In this document: positions 52,269 to 62,026 of the stretch, in pieces
Numbering within the stretch: the stretch's first letter is position 1
Layout: every line of letters begins with the position of its first letter
Assembly: GCA_035470785.1 (NCBI GenBank)
Contig: DATIQN010000006.1
Location: forward strand, 1-64,000
Source of the DNA: Croceibacterium_B sp035470785
GTDB taxonomy: Bacteria; Pseudomonadota; Alphaproteobacteria; Sphingomonadales; Sphingomonadaceae
Direction: 5' to 3'
Length of the DNA stretch: 64,000 nt
Translations under genes and position numbers: made by a program
The notes under the pieces: generated by a model
Told to the model about the DNA's origin: nothing
The model's input: the letters and a program-made list of their open reading frames with translations, nothing else
Databases searched by the model: none

Positions 52269-52285
52269 TTGGCACGATTCTTGTA
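52269..52285 (+). promoter_or_regulatory. Sigma-54-like promoter of glnBA
   Basis: The sequence TTGGCACGATTCTTGTA fits the -24/-12 consensus TTGGCAC-N5-TTGCW at all but one position (TTGT instead of TTGC). It lies 82 nt upstream of the glnB start. glnBA of many proteobacteria is under NtrC-sigma-54 control, so nitrogen-regulated expression is likely. I saw no clear NtrC enhancer pair. Confidence 0.6.
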
Positions 52286-52366
52286 GATGAAATGCCGGGA
52301 TCAAACGGATCGTCCGGCCCGCGGCCCGAAGGGGAATGCGGTGCCGGCTTTGCTCGCAGGGGTCAT

Positions 52367-52705
52367 GTGAAAAAGATCGAAGCCATCATCAAGCCGTTCA
52401 AGCTGGACGAGGTGAAGGAAGCGCTGCACGAAGTCGGCGTCTCGGGCATCACGGTGACCGAGGCCAAGGGTTTCGGCCGCCAGAAGGGCCACACGGAGCT
52501 CTATCGCGGCGCGGAATACGTGGTCGACTTCCTGCCCAAGGTTAAGCTCGAGGTCGTCGTCCCCGACGGCCAGGCCGAGCGGGTGGTCGAGGCGATCGCC
52601 AACGCCGCCCAGACCGGGCGCATCGGCGACGGCAAGATCTTCGTCTCGACCATCGACACGGCCTTGCGCATCCGCACCGGCGAGAAGGACGACGCCGCGA
52701 TCTGA
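52367..52705 (+). CDS. glnB: Nitrogen regulatory protein P-II
   Basis: A 112-residue PII signal protein. The start is GTG (MKKIEAIIKPFKLDEVK), with AGGGG about 5 nt upstream. The uridylylation site is Tyr51 in YRGAEYVVDFLPK; the C-terminal GKIFVSTIDTALRIRTGE is the ATP and 2-oxoglutarate region. It senses nitrogen and controls GlnE/GlnD and glutamine synthetase, encoded 66 nt downstream. The exact 112 length supports GTG over longer starts. Confidence 0.97.
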   Translation: MKKIEAIIKPFKLDEVKEALHEVGVSGITVTEAKGFGRQKGHTELYRGAEYVVDFLPKVKLEVVVPDGQAERVVEAIANAAQTGRIGDGKIFVSTIDTALRIRTGEKDDAAI

Positions 52706-52771
52706 GTTTCCCGGCCGCGGCGGCGCCACGGCCATCATCAAACAAGACGTAACGCTCAAGGAAGGAAGACC

Positions 52772-54181
52772 ATGCCCACCGCAAAGGACATCGTGAAGCG
52801 GATCAAGGACGAGGAGATCGAATGGGTCGATCTCCGCTTCACCGATCCCAAAGGCAAATGGCAGCACCTGTCGATGGTCGCTTCGGCCCTCGACGAGGAC
52901 CAGCTCGAGGAAGGCCTGATGTTCGACGGCTCGTCGATCGCCGGCTGGAAGGTGATCAATGAATCCGACATGATCCTCAAGCCTGACCTTACCGAAGTTT
53001 ACATGGACCCGTTCAGCGCGACGCCGATGATGATCGTGTTCTGCGACATCATCGAGCCTTCGACCGGCGACTGGTACGCGCGCGATCCGCGCACGACCGC
53101 CAAGCGCGCCGAGAACTTCCTCAAGACCACCGGCCTGGGCGACACCGTCTATGTCGGCCCCGAGGCGGAGTTCTTCATGTTCGACGACGTGCGCTTCGAG
53201 GACGGTTATGCTGGCTCGGGCTTCCAGATCGACGATATCGAGCTGCCGACCAACACCGGCGCCGAGATCGAAGGCGGCAACATGGCGCACCGTCCGCGTG
53301 CCAAGGGTGGCTACTTCCCGGTCGCGCCGGTCGACAGCGCGATGGACATTCGCGGCGAGATGGTCAGCACGATGCTCGAGATGGGCCTGCCGTGCGACAA
53401 GCACCACCACGAGGTGGCCGCCGCGCAGCACGAGCTCGGCCTCACTTTCGGCACGCTGACGCAGACCGCCGATCGCATGCAGATCTACAAGTACGTCGTG
53501 CACCAGGTCGCGCACGCCTACGGCAAGACCGCCACTTTCATGCCCAAGCCTATCAAGAGCGACAACGGCAGCGGCATGCACACGCACATGTCGATCTGGG
53601 ACAAGGGCAAGCCGCTGTTCGCCGGCAACGGATATGCAGGGCTGTCTGACATGTGCCTGTACTTCATCGGCGGCGTGATCAAGCACGCCAAGGCGCTCAA
53701 TGCCTTCACCAACCCGACCACCAACAGCTACAAGCGGCTGGTGCCGGGCTTCGAGGCGCCTGTGCTGCTCGCCTATTCGGCGCGCAATCGTTCGGCCTCA
53801 TGCCGCATTCCTTACGGCGCGGGTGAGAAGGCCAAGCGCGTCGAGTTCCGCTTCCCGGACGCGCTCGCCAACCCGTACCTCGCTTACGCGGCAATGCTGA
53901 TGGCCGGCCTCGACGGGGTGCAGAACAAGATCCACCCGGGGGAGGCGATGGACAAGAACCTGTACGACCTGCCCCCGGCCGAGCTGGCGGAGGTGCCGAC
54001 CGTGTGCGGTTCGCTCCGCGAGGCGCTCGAATCGCTCCAGGCGGATCACGAGTTCCTGCTCAAGGGCGACGTGTTCACGATGGACCAGATCGAGAGCTAC
54101 CTGGAACTGAAGTGGGAAGACGTCAGCCGCTGGGAGACCACGCCCAGCCCGGTCGAGTTCGATATGTACTACAGCTCCTGA
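52772..54181 (+). CDS. glnA: Glutamine synthetase type I
   Basis: A 469-residue dodecameric enzyme that condenses glutamate and ammonia. It has MFDGSSIAGWK (N-terminal), the catalytic VGPEAEFFMFD metal site, GSGMHTHMSIW, and RIPYGAGEKAKRVEFRFPD. The adenylylation Tyr398 sits in NLYDLPP, so it is regulated by GlnE as in GSI-beta. It is co-transcribed with glnB and ends at a strong hairpin. Confidence 0.98.
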   Translation: MPTAKDIVKRIKDEEIEWVDLRFTDPKGKWQHLSMVASALDEDQLEEGLMFDGSSIAGWKVINESDMILKPDLTEVYMDPFSATPMMIVFCDIIEPSTGDWYARDPRTTAKRAENFLKTTGLGDTVYVGPEAEFFMFDDVRFEDGYAGSGFQIDDIELPTNTGAEIEGGNMAHRPRAKGGYFPVAPVDSAMDIRGEMVSTMLEMGLPCDKHHHEVAAAQHELGLTFGTLTQTADRMQIYKYVVHQVAHAYGKTATFMPKPIKSDNGSGMHTHMSIWDKGKPLFAGNGYAGLSDMCLYFIGGVIKHAKALNAFTNPTTNSYKRLVPGFEAPVLLAYSARNRSASCRIPYGAGEKAKRVEFRFPDALANPYLAYAAMLMAGLDGVQNKIHPGEAMDKNLYDLPPAELAEVPTVCGSLREALESLQADHEFLLKGDVFTMDQIESYLELKWEDVSRWETTPSPVEFDMYYSS

Positions 54182-54205
54182 TCGCGCTTCAGGGCGTGAA
54201 CAACG

Positions 54206-54245
54206 AAAGGCGCCCGGAGCGATCCGGGCGCCTTTCCTGTTTCAC
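54206..54245. terminator. Strong bidirectional terminator after glnA
   Basis: A perfect 13-bp stem AAAGGCGCCCGGA (54206-54218) with GCGA tetraloop and TCCGGGCGCCTTT (54223-54235). T-rich sequence follows on both strands (TTTCCTGTTT on plus, TTTCGTTGTT on minus). It sits 24 nt after the glnA stop and 23 nt from the opposing stop of the secreted hypothetical. Confidence 0.9.
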
Positions 54246-54257
54246 CAACCCAATCGC

Positions 54258-55508
54258 CTAGGTGCAGGCGCCAGACGCCCGCATGGCCATGCCCTTGAAC
54301 CCGCCCGGACACCTGGGCTTGCCGCTTTGCTGCTGCTGCGGCCGGCCCCGGTCGGGCGCGTCGGCGTCGTCTTCCGCACCGCCGAACCCGCCCATGTCGG
54401 GCATGCCGAGGATCGTCATCGCGTTTGAGCGGAAGCGCACGCGGGCGATCCACTCGGGCTTCCACGCGGCCTTGGCGTTGGCCGGACGCGGCGGATAGGC
54501 GAACTCGCTCTGCGGGCCGTAGCCATAGAGATTGAGCATCATGTTGTCGCTGCCGAGCTTGCGAACTTCAGCGGGGATTGTGCAACTCGTCTGGCTTGCG
54601 GGCATGACGGTCCTGGCGGCGACCAGTTTGACCACCGCCGCAGGCGAGAGCCAATCTCCCAACGCGCCGCCGAACTGTTGGGTGGCCGACGAGGACCACC
54701 AGACCATCTCGGTCGCCTGGCCGCGGCCCATGTCTTTCGCGCCCATCGCCCACGCATAGTAGCCGGTCGCTTCGGGCAGGCCGTTCCAGGTCAAGCCGAA
54801 GGCACCGCTCGCCAGCGACGACGATCGCGGTTGCAGCGGGGGCATGAAATCCTGGTCGAGCTTGAAGGCGATTTCCGGCGAATAATTGCCCGCGATCCGA
54901 TGGTCGCCGCGCAGCGACGCCGACGAGGGGACCTGCTTCGAATTCCGGCCATTCGGCCACTCTCCGAAAGTCTTGCTGTTTTGCTGGGTAATTCGCCAAT
55001 CATCCGGCGAATTGGCCGCGGTTGAATATAGGCCGGGCGGAACCTGGCCCCTCGCCATCTTGGCGAAGTCGATTACTACTGGCTGGCCAGCTGGCGCGTG
55101 TTCGCCGCAACCCCAGAAGAGGTACAGCTTGGCACTGGGAAGCTGGCCCTGCTGCTGCCGGCCGGGGACGACGGGAGCGCTCGGCTCGCTTACCGGAGTA
55201 ATCAGCGGAACCGAGGGTCCGACTCCGACGCCGGCGGGCAGGAAGTGATCGGCCGATGGGGCACCAGTCGCGGCCCGCGAGGATCCGAGCCTTAGCTGCA
55301 GCTCGTGCACCGCGGCGCCCCCGCCGCCCCGCAGAATGGCCATTGGATTGCCGCCACCGGCCATCGCCGCCATCCCGGAAACGGTTCCTGCGTCCATCGT
55401 ATAGCGGGCTATCGGCCCGGAAGCCTGCTGTGTCGCGGCAGGCATGGCCGCGAGGCCGATCACGAGCGCTGTCCCCAGACAGGCCGCTCGGCGGATGCTG
55501 TGATTCAT
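54258..55508 (-). CDS. Secreted protein, unknown function
   Basis: A 416-residue exported protein; I do not recognise a function. The signal peptide ends near residue 29 (AMPAATQQ). The body is Gly/Pro/Gln-rich in places, with YLFWGCGEHAPAGQPVVIDF, IAFKLDQDFMPPLQP, GYYAWAMGAKD and a C-terminal SGKPRCPGGFKGMAMRASGAC segment. Similar WGCGE proteins occur as conserved hypotheticals in sphingomonads and xanthomonads. ATG at 55508 has GGAGG 9 nt upstream. It shares the glnA terminator. Confidence 0.75.
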   Translation of the reverse strand: MNHSIRRAACLGTALVIGLAAMPAATQQASGPIARYTMDAGTVSGMAAMAGGGNPMAILRGGGGAAVHELQLRLGSSRAATGAPSADHFLPAGVGVGPSVPLITPVSEPSAPVVPGRQQQGQLPSAKLYLFWGCGEHAPAGQPVVIDFAKMARGQVPPGLYSTAANSPDDWRITQQNSKTFGEWPNGRNSKQVPSSASLRGDHRIAGNYSPEIAFKLDQDFMPPLQPRSSSLASGAFGLTWNGLPEATGYYAWAMGAKDMGRGQATEMVWWSSSATQQFGGALGDWLSPAAVVKLVAARTVMPASQTSCTIPAEVRKLGSDNMMLNLYGYGPQSEFAYPPRPANAKAAWKPEWIARVRFRSNAMTILGMPDMGGFGGAEDDADAPDRGRPQQQQSGKPRCPGGFKGMAMRASGACT

Positions 55509-55678
55509 GGAATATCGCCTCCCCTCAATCTCCCCAACGCTACATATTGTACCACCTGCCGGCGCTCCGGTCATATACGAAGTGCAGCTGATGAACGCGC
55601 CGGATGCCGGCAAATCCGAGGTGCGGGCGCTTGCGCGCCGTCTCCCTCGACGGTCTTCTCGAAAAGCCCAGGCCGGCC

Positions 55679-58600
55679 TCAATAATCCTTGTGATACGCG
55701 GCTGCGATGGTTTCACGGCCAAGCGACGAGACCGATCCCAGCAGCGACAGCCAGCTCGTGATACGGAACTCCAGGCTTGTCGCGTTGTAGCCGCGCCCGT
55801 CGGTGACGAGCTCGACGTAGAAGCGCCGCCCGAAGCGCTTGCCGAGCGCCAGCGCGGTCCCGTGATTGAGAGCCGGATCGGCCGGCACAATCCGCAATCG
55901 GTCGAGGCCGATCGCCTTGCGCAGCCGGTTGATCGGATCGAGCCCCGCCCCGCCGCGCAGGCTCGCCACCGCCGCGCCCAATTGCAGCGCGTCGGTCGCC
56001 GACAGGTTCGAGATCGATCCGCCGAAAAGAAGTTGCGCCAGGATCTCCTCCTCCGGCATCGACGGTGTGGACGAAAATTCGATGTCGGGCTTGGAGGCGC
56101 TGCCACCGACCGTCACTTTGACCGTGAGCGAGTTGACCGTCGTCTCGGCAACCAAGTCGATCTGCGGATCGGGCGGCGAGTTCTCGTTGAAGTCAATTAC
56201 CCCGCGGGTGATGTCGAAGCGCGCGCCGGCGAAATCGTAGAACCCTTGTCGCGGCACGACCCGCGCGATGCCGCCGATCCGCGGATCGGCAGTGGTGCCG
56301 CGCAGCACGATGTTGGCGCTCCATTCGCTATCGAGCCCCATGCCGTCGACCTTGATGCCGCCGGGCGCGGTCGCGTCGATCAGGTAGCGCCAGGGCGAGC
56401 CTGGAGGCGCCGGGGGAGCGAGGTCGGCGGGAAGGTTGATGTCGGTGGTCTTGATGTTCGGCAGCTCCGCCGCACCCGTCGCCGCGCCGAGCCGCCAATG
56501 CGCCTTGTTGACCTTCAGGCGCCCGGCGATCGTCCCGCCGACGCCGTTCGAGACGATCCGCATCGGCCCGGTGACCGTTGCGCCCATTGTCGTCAGGTCG
56601 AGGATTTGCGCCTTGATCGCGGCGATCCGCAAGTCGAGCGCCGGGCCGCGGCCCGGTCCCAGGCCGGAGAGGTCGACGAACCCGCTGCCGACCACGCTGC
56701 CGCCGTTCGGCGCCGTTCCGGCAAAGCTGGTCAGTTGCAGCCGCGAGCCGGCGAAGCTGCCCGCCGCCTTGACCTGCTTGAGGTCGGTGCCGGTCAGCAC
56801 GCTCTGAACCCGCAGATTGTCGCCGGCTATCGAACCGCGAACCTGCGGATTCGCCAGCGAACCGCGCACGTCGGCCGCTACGTTGACGGTGCCGGTGACA
56901 TCGAAAGTCTCCACCGCTGCAAGCCGCCACAGGGCATCCGCGGGTCCCTGATAGCGCAACTGGGCATAGAGATCGCCCGCACTCAGGCGGTCAAACAGCG
57001 CGCCATCCGGCGGCAAATTGGCGACGCGGCCCTGCAGGCGGCCGAGCATCTGCCCCTTGTCCTGCAAGACGGCGCGGGCCTGCAGCAACGTCGGAGTTAG
57101 CTGGGCGGCGAGCGCCAGATCGACCGGGCGTGAGGTCAGCAACAAGCCCGAGCGAGTAAGGCCGGTGATCATAACCCGCGCGTCTCCGGACGGCGCGCCG
57201 CCCAGGCCGGTATGGAAGTCGACGATACCCGAGATCGAACCGCCAAGTCCCAGGTCCGCGCCGCCGATGTCGATCAGCGACAGCGGCAGCTTCGCCAGAC
57301 TGAGGCTCATTTGCGTGCCGTGGGCACCGCCGAACTGCCCCTCGGCAATGGCAATCCCGCCGCCAAACGTGATCTGCGTCTTCTGCAACTGCCAGTTGCC
57401 GTCGGGCTGCCTCAGGAGTACCGCGCGGCGCGGCATCGTGATGGTTTGCCCGCCATAGTGGCCGCGCGCCGCCGCCGCGATGCGGTCGGGCGTGATGTCC
57501 CCGCTAACTTGTAGGTCGAATTGAGAGCCGCGGCGGCCCGACAAGCCGCCGTTGAAAGTGCCGCGCCCGTTGACGATGTCTGCCTGGGCAGCCGCACGGC
57601 CGATGAACAGGCTGCCGTAGCTGATCCCCTGCGCCTGCACGTTGCCCTGGATCGAGCTGTGCCCGCCGCCGACGAAGCCGCTGGCGGCGATCGTCGCCTG
57701 GCGAACTGCAAGACGCGTCGCTCCGCCGAAGGTGGCATCGTTCGCGATTATATGAATATCGAAGCCTTGCTCGGCGCCGTGGGGCGCGAGCGCGATCGTG
57801 CCATTGAGGCCGCCCCCGCTGAGCCGCAGGTTGCCCGAAGCGGCCCCGCCGCCGAGCGTCAAATTGCCGGTAACCGCGGTCCGCCAGACATCGAGATGAT
57901 CGATCGCGATGCGTGTCGGTCCGCCGGCCGGGGACGTAAGGAACAACAGTCCCTTGAACGGCCCAAGGGTCGATTCACCGTTCGTGTCGATCTGGAAGCC
58001 GTCCCGGGTGGGTACGAGCGCAATGTGCACATCGCGCAGACCTGCGGCCGGCATCGGATTGGCGAAAACGAGATCGGCGTGCGGACCGTCCTTGGCGAGC
58101 GTCGCCTTGACGGTGAACGCGCCGTAATCGACGTGCCGCCCGGTCCCGACGAGCGTGGTCGTGCCGCTTTGGATTCGGCCATCGAGCAGCAGCGAAAGTT
58201 TGTTCGCCCGTATCGTGGTCTTGTGGAAGACAATCGGCTGGCCCGAGGCGAGCTGAACTCCGCCCTGGAAGCGTATGTTGCCGCCGGTCAGGTTGGCCAG
58301 CGTGGCGTTGCTCACCCGGGGCATGCGTCCGCTGAAGTTCGCCGCGAGCCGCCACGGCACGCCGTTGCCGATCAGGAAGCGAAACTTGGCGCCGACGTCG
58401 ATCGTGCCGAGGTTGGGCACGATGAGGCCGCGCGCTTCGACCGGGCCGGCAATCCCATAACCGCCGCGATTGATGTCGCCGCGCAGCGTCAGGTTCGCCG
58501 TCAGCCCGGGAAAGCGCAGCTGCAAATCGTCCGAGCGCAAGTCGGCGTTGGCAAGGTACACCGTAGCGGTGAGCCGACCGTTCGCCAGCGTCGGATCGAG

Positions 58601-59887
58601 AATCGTGTTGCCGCTGACGATGCGCTGGATCGAGGCGTCGAGGGGCAGCGTCCAGCGTGTACCGTCGTAAGCCAGCCGGCCGCGTTCGGCGATTCCATTG
58701 AAGACGGTGCCGCCGAAGTCGGCCTGTCCGACACTGAGATCGAACGGCGCGGAAAAGCCGTGCCATGGTCCGTCGATCGTCGTCCGAACCGACGCATCGC
58801 GCAAGGTCAGGCCCGGACCGAACAGCTGCGAATCGAGCAGCTTGATCCGAAGCTGAGCCTTCCGAAAGGCGTTGTTGCCCAGGTCGACGCCGCCGTTACC
58901 ATCGACGCTCACGCCATGTCCGCGCAGAGCAGTGGAGCCGGCGAGCACGCTGTTCTTTAGCGTGCCGACCAGCGCGATTGCCGTGGAATCGCCAAGCGCC
59001 CGCGCGGAAAGACCCGTCAGGTAATCCCGATGCTGGACGAGGCCGGTGATGCGATAGAGGCCCGAACGATTGACCAGTTTGAGCGCCGCGAGTTGCGCAC
59101 CGTCCTCTTTGGCGACGAGGGCGCCGTCCCACTTCTTCCAGGTTCCGTGGCCGAGCAGGCGAACGCGCGTATCGTGCCGGGTGCCGGCAAGCGACGCGAG
59201 CAAGCCCCCCTTGGGGGCGCGGTAATCCAGGTCGAGGTCGAACACGTTGCCGTCGGGTTCAGCGTTGACCAGGACCTTGAAACGATCGCCCCCGCCGAGC
59301 TGGCCGTTGGCGTCGAGCTTGACGAGGCCGCGATGGACGTGCGCGTGCGCCTGGAAATTGACGTGCCGTTCCTCGCCGAGGAGCCCTTTGTTGACGGTCA
59401 AGTCGTCGATCACGAAGCGATCGACGCGGATGTCGAAGTTGGGCAGCGTAGGGGCGTTGGGATTACCCGGGACGAGCTCGGGCTTCGCGTAGAGCGTACC
59501 GTGGTGCAGCACCAATGCGCGCACATCGAGACCCGAGAACGGGAACTTGTACGGACGCCAATTCAGCTCGACCGCCGGCACAGTGAGGAACAGCCGGCCG
59601 CCCGCGTCACGAAACTTCACGTCGTACAAGGTCGCATTCCAGAGCACAGAGCCTTCGATCCGTCCGACGCTGACCTTCAGCCCAGACGCCGGTGCGACCT
59701 TGGCGATCTGGTTGACGATGAACTGTCGTCCGGAGCCGGTGTTCAGATAGAGGACCGCAGCTGCGAGCAGCGCCAGAAGCACAACGACCAGCCGCCCGGC
59801 CCAGAGAACGATCGAGCGAGCGCGATGACCGCGCCGGCGGACCACGACGGTCTCGTCCTGCCAGCCCATGACCTCGTCTTCGGCCAT
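55679..59887 (-). CDS. tamB: Translocation and assembly module protein TamB
   Basis: A 1402-residue inner-membrane-anchored, periplasm-spanning protein. One membrane segment (about residues 24-46) is followed by long beta-helical AsmA/TamB-like repeats. The C-terminal DUF490 region contains YDFAGARFDITRGVIDFNENSPPDPQIDL-like sequence (quoted in parts), GGSASKPDIEFSSTPSMPEEEILAQLLFG and a final aromatic. The family moves phospholipids to the outer membrane and helps insert autotransporters. The start overlaps the tamA stop by 1 nt. Relatives range from about 1200 to 1500 residues. Confidence 0.95.
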   Translation of the reverse strand: MAEDEVMGWQDETVVVRRRGHRARSIVLWAGRLVVVLLALLAAAVLYLNTGSGRQFIVNQIAKVAPASGLKVSVGRIEGSVLWNATLYDVKFRDAGGRLFLTVPAVELNWRPYKFPFSGLDVRALVLHHGTLYAKPELVPGNPNAPTLPNFDIRVDRFVIDDLTVNKGLLGEERHVNFQAHAHVHRGLVKLDANGQLGGGDRFKVLVNAEPDGNVFDLDLDYRAPKGGLLASLAGTRHDTRVRLLGHGTWKKWDGALVAKEDGAQLAALKLVNRSGLYRITGLVQHRDYLTGLSARALGDSTAIALVGTLKNSVLAGSTALRGHGVSVDGNGGVDLGNNAFRKAQLRIKLLDSQLFGPGLTLRDASVRTTIDGPWHGFSAPFDLSVGQADFGGTVFNGIAERGRLAYDGTRWTLPLDASIQRIVSGNTILDPTLANGRLTATVYLANADLRSDDLQLRFPGLTANLTLRGDINRGGYGIAGPVEARGLIVPNLGTIDVGAKFRFLIGNGVPWRLAANFSGRMPRVSNATLANLTGGNIRFQGGVQLASGQPIVFHKTTIRANKLSLLLDGRIQSGTTTLVGTGRHVDYGAFTVKATLAKDGPHADLVFANPMPAAGLRDVHIALVPTRDGFQIDTNGESTLGPFKGLLFLTSPAGGPTRIAIDHLDVWRTAVTGNLTLGGGAASGNLRLSGGGLNGTIALAPHGAEQGFDIHIIANDATFGGATRLAVRQATIAASGFVGGGHSSIQGNVQAQGISYGSLFIGRAAAQADIVNGRGTFNGGLSGRRGSQFDLQVSGDITPDRIAAAARGHYGGQTITMPRRAVLLRQPDGNWQLQKTQITFGGGIAIAEGQFGGAHGTQMSLSLAKLPLSLIDIGGADLGLGGSISGIVDFHTGLGGAPSGDARVMITGLTRSGLLLTSRPVDLALAAQLTPTLLQARAVLQDKGQMLGRLQGRVANLPPDGALFDRLSAGDLYAQLRYQGPADALWRLAAVETFDVTGTVNVAADVRGSLANPQVRGSIAGDNLRVQSVLTGTDLKQVKAAGSFAGSRLQLTSFAGTAPNGGSVVGSGFVDLSGLGPGRGPALDLRIAAIKAQILDLTTMGATVTGPMRIVSNGVGGTIAGRLKVNKAHWRLGAATGAAELPNIKTTDINLPADLAPPAPPGSPWRYLIDATAPGGIKVDGMGLDSEWSANIVLRGTTADPRIGGIARVVPRQGFYDFAGARFDITRGVIDFNENSPPDPQIDLVAETTVNSLTVKVTVGGSASKPDIEFSSTPSMPEEEILAQLLFGGSISNLSATDALQLGAAVASLRGGAGLDPINRLRKAIGLDRLRIVPADPALNHGTALALGKRFGRRFYVELVTDGRGYNATSLEFRITSWLSLLGSVSSLGRETIAAAYHKDY

Positions 59888-62007
59888 CAGAAGGCTTGTC
59901 CCAGAGCGACGTAGACGCCTACTTTTCCATCACCCGGGCCGGGATTGAGCGGTACGCCGACGTCGACACGGACAGGCCCGAAGGCGGTGAAATAGCGCAC
60001 GCCGACCCCGGCGCCGACCTTGATCTCGTTGAAGCTTGGGGTCGGCCCGCTTCCAACGGCCCCCGCATCGACGAAGGGTACGATCCCGAGCGCGCCGGCG
60101 AGCCAGGAAGTCTGGATTCGCGCCTCGGCAGACATCTCGACGAGCGACCGTCCACCGGTCGGGTCGCCCTGGTTGTTGCGCGGACCGATCGTCTGGTATC
60201 CGAAGCCGCGAACCGATCCGCCACCGCCCGCATAGAGACGGCGCGAGGGCGCAATCGCCGAGAGCGGCGCCCCGGGAATGCTGGCGACACGCACGCGCGC
60301 GGCAAGAACGATCTTCTGGCTCGCGGAAAGGTAGTAGCTCGCGTCACCCTGGGCGCGCAGATAGAAGCTCTGCACCGAATTGGTGCGCGAAGTTTCCGGC
60401 GAGAGATGCGCCGAGACGCGGTAACCCTTGGTCGGGTTGAGCAGATTGTCCGACTTATCGAATTGCGCATAGAGCGGGAACGCACCGATGAAGTAAGTCT
60501 GCCGCGGACCGAAATGACCGCTGGCATCTGCCTGGCGCTCGGCGGTCGCCGTCAATTCGAAGCCGCCCGACCAGCTGAACTTCTTTTGGTACAGCAGTGT
60601 GCTGAGGCGTTCGAAGCTTCCCACCAGCGAAGCGGTGCGCGCGTCGTAAGCAGCGTAATCGAGCGTGCTGGCGTAGGCGTCGAGAGTCAGCACCTTGTCG
60701 CGCCCGTGGAAGTTGTTGCGCCGGAAGGTGACTCCGAACAGCTGTTCTTGAGTTCCGGCAATGGCCCGAACCTTCAGCGCGCCTTCGGGCGGGAACAGGT
60801 TACGGTGCTCCCAGCTGCCTTCCGCCTTGAACCCTTCGCCGGTGCCGTAGCCGAGCGAACCAATGATTGTACGCAGCTTGGCCTTGGTCATCTCGACCGC
60901 GATGTCGACCGTGCCCGGTTCCCCATTGGCTGGAGGCGTGACCTCGACCGGCGTCAACTTGCTGGTGGCGACCAGACTGGTCGCCTGAATGGCCTGCCGC
61001 AGGTCGAGTTGCAGGCTGCGCTGATACAGATCGCCGGGGCCGAAGCGAGCGATCTCGGCCAGGTGCTTGCCCGACAGGAAATCGGGCAGGTTGCTGGTGA
61101 TCTTGCCGAAGCGGTACTTGCCGCCGGGAGTTACTTTCATCGTCAGGTCGCCCTGCTCGCGGGCGTGGTCGATCAGCAGCGAAGGATCCTGGATCGCCGC
61201 GAAGGGATAGCCACTTTCACCCAGGGCTGTATCGAGATCGGCGCGCTCGGTATCGATCTTGTCCTGTAACAGCGGATCGCCGCTCTGGATTTCGAACGCC
61301 GCGCGCAACATTGGAAAATCAAGGCCCGCCGCCGCGAGGTCGCCCAGATCAATCGCGCCAACCGTGTATTGCTTGCCGGGGAGGATGTCGAAGCGAACGC
61401 TCGGCTCGGTCGTCTTTGCCTGCCCGTCGTCACCCCCGCTGACATTGCGCATCACCAGCGCGTCGTTATAACCGTAGACCCGCAGCATCCGCTCAAGCAG
61501 CGCCTCGTCCTGGCGGGCTTGCGCCGCCAGGCGCGCCGCGCTGCCGCCGTCGTCATAGTGCTCGATCGTCGAAAGCTGCTTGAAGCGGCTGACGAACTTG
61601 TCGCGCTCGAGGAATTGCGCGGCGGCCGAGGGGAATACCAGCGTCAGCTCGCTCGACAGGCGCACCTCGTCGCCCTTGTCGATGCGGGGAAGCGGCGTCT
61701 CGGGCTCGGCGAACTGGATGTCGGGCTCGGGCGTGAGCGGAGCAAGCTGCGGCAACTGCAGCTGGTCGGGCCACGGCACCGTGACCAGCGGCATGTCGGC
61801 GAGCGGCGTGTCGGGCTGGACTTCGGGCTGAGGGCTTTGCGGCGGTGCTGTGTCGGGCTTCACCCCCTGCTTGGCCCAGTCTTGCGGATTATCGATCGCC
61901 GAGTCCGGGATCAGGTCTTCGAGCTCAGGAAGCGTGGTGCGGTCCTGGGCGAAGGCCGGCTGGACGAGCACGGAGGAAATCGCCAGCGCGGCGACAATGA
62001 GGCGCAA
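59887..62007 (-). CDS. tamA: Outer-membrane assembly protein TamA
   Basis: An Omp85-family protein of about 706 residues. The signal peptide is RLRLIVAALAISSVLVQPAFAQ, followed by a Pro/Asp-rich segment (to about residue 100), three POTRA-like domains, and a C-terminal barrel with GGSVRGFGYQ (the RGF lid-lock motif) and a terminal aromatic GQAF. No in-frame ATG occurs near the start; I use TTG at 62007, with CTG at 62019 (adding IRR-type basic residues) the alternative. It overlaps tamB by 1 nt and starts 19 nt after the bpt stop. Confidence 0.9.
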   Translation of the reverse strand: MRLIVAALAISSVLVQPAFAQDRTTLPELEDLIPDSAIDNPQDWAKQGVKPDTAPPQSPQPEVQPDTPLADMPLVTVPWPDQLQLPQLAPLTPEPDIQFAEPETPLPRIDKGDEVRLSSELTLVFPSAAAQFLERDKFVSRFKQLSTIEHYDDGGSAARLAAQARQDEALLERMLRVYGYNDALVMRNVSGGDDGQAKTTEPSVRFDILPGKQYTVGAIDLGDLAAAGLDFPMLRAAFEIQSGDPLLQDKIDTERADLDTALGESGYPFAAIQDPSLLIDHAREQGDLTMKVTPGGKYRFGKITSNLPDFLSGKHLAEIARFGPGDLYQRSLQLDLRQAIQATSLVATSKLTPVEVTPPANGEPGTVDIAVEMTKAKLRTIIGSLGYGTGEGFKAEGSWEHRNLFPPEGALKVRAIAGTQEQLFGVTFRRNNFHGRDKVLTLDAYASTLDYAAYDARTASLVGSFERLSTLLYQKKFSWSGGFELTATAERQADASGHFGPRQTYFIGAFPLYAQFDKSDNLLNPTKGYRVSAHLSPETSRTNSVQSFYLRAQGDASYYLSASQKIVLAARVRVASIPGAPLSAIAPSRRLYAGGGGSVRGFGYQTIGPRNNQGDPTGGRSLVEMSAEARIQTSWLAGALGIVPFVDAGAVGSGPTPSFNEIKVGAGVGVRYFTAFGPVRVDVGVPLNPGPGDGKVGVYVALGQAF

Positions 62008-62026
62008 ACGGCGGATCAGCGTGTTC

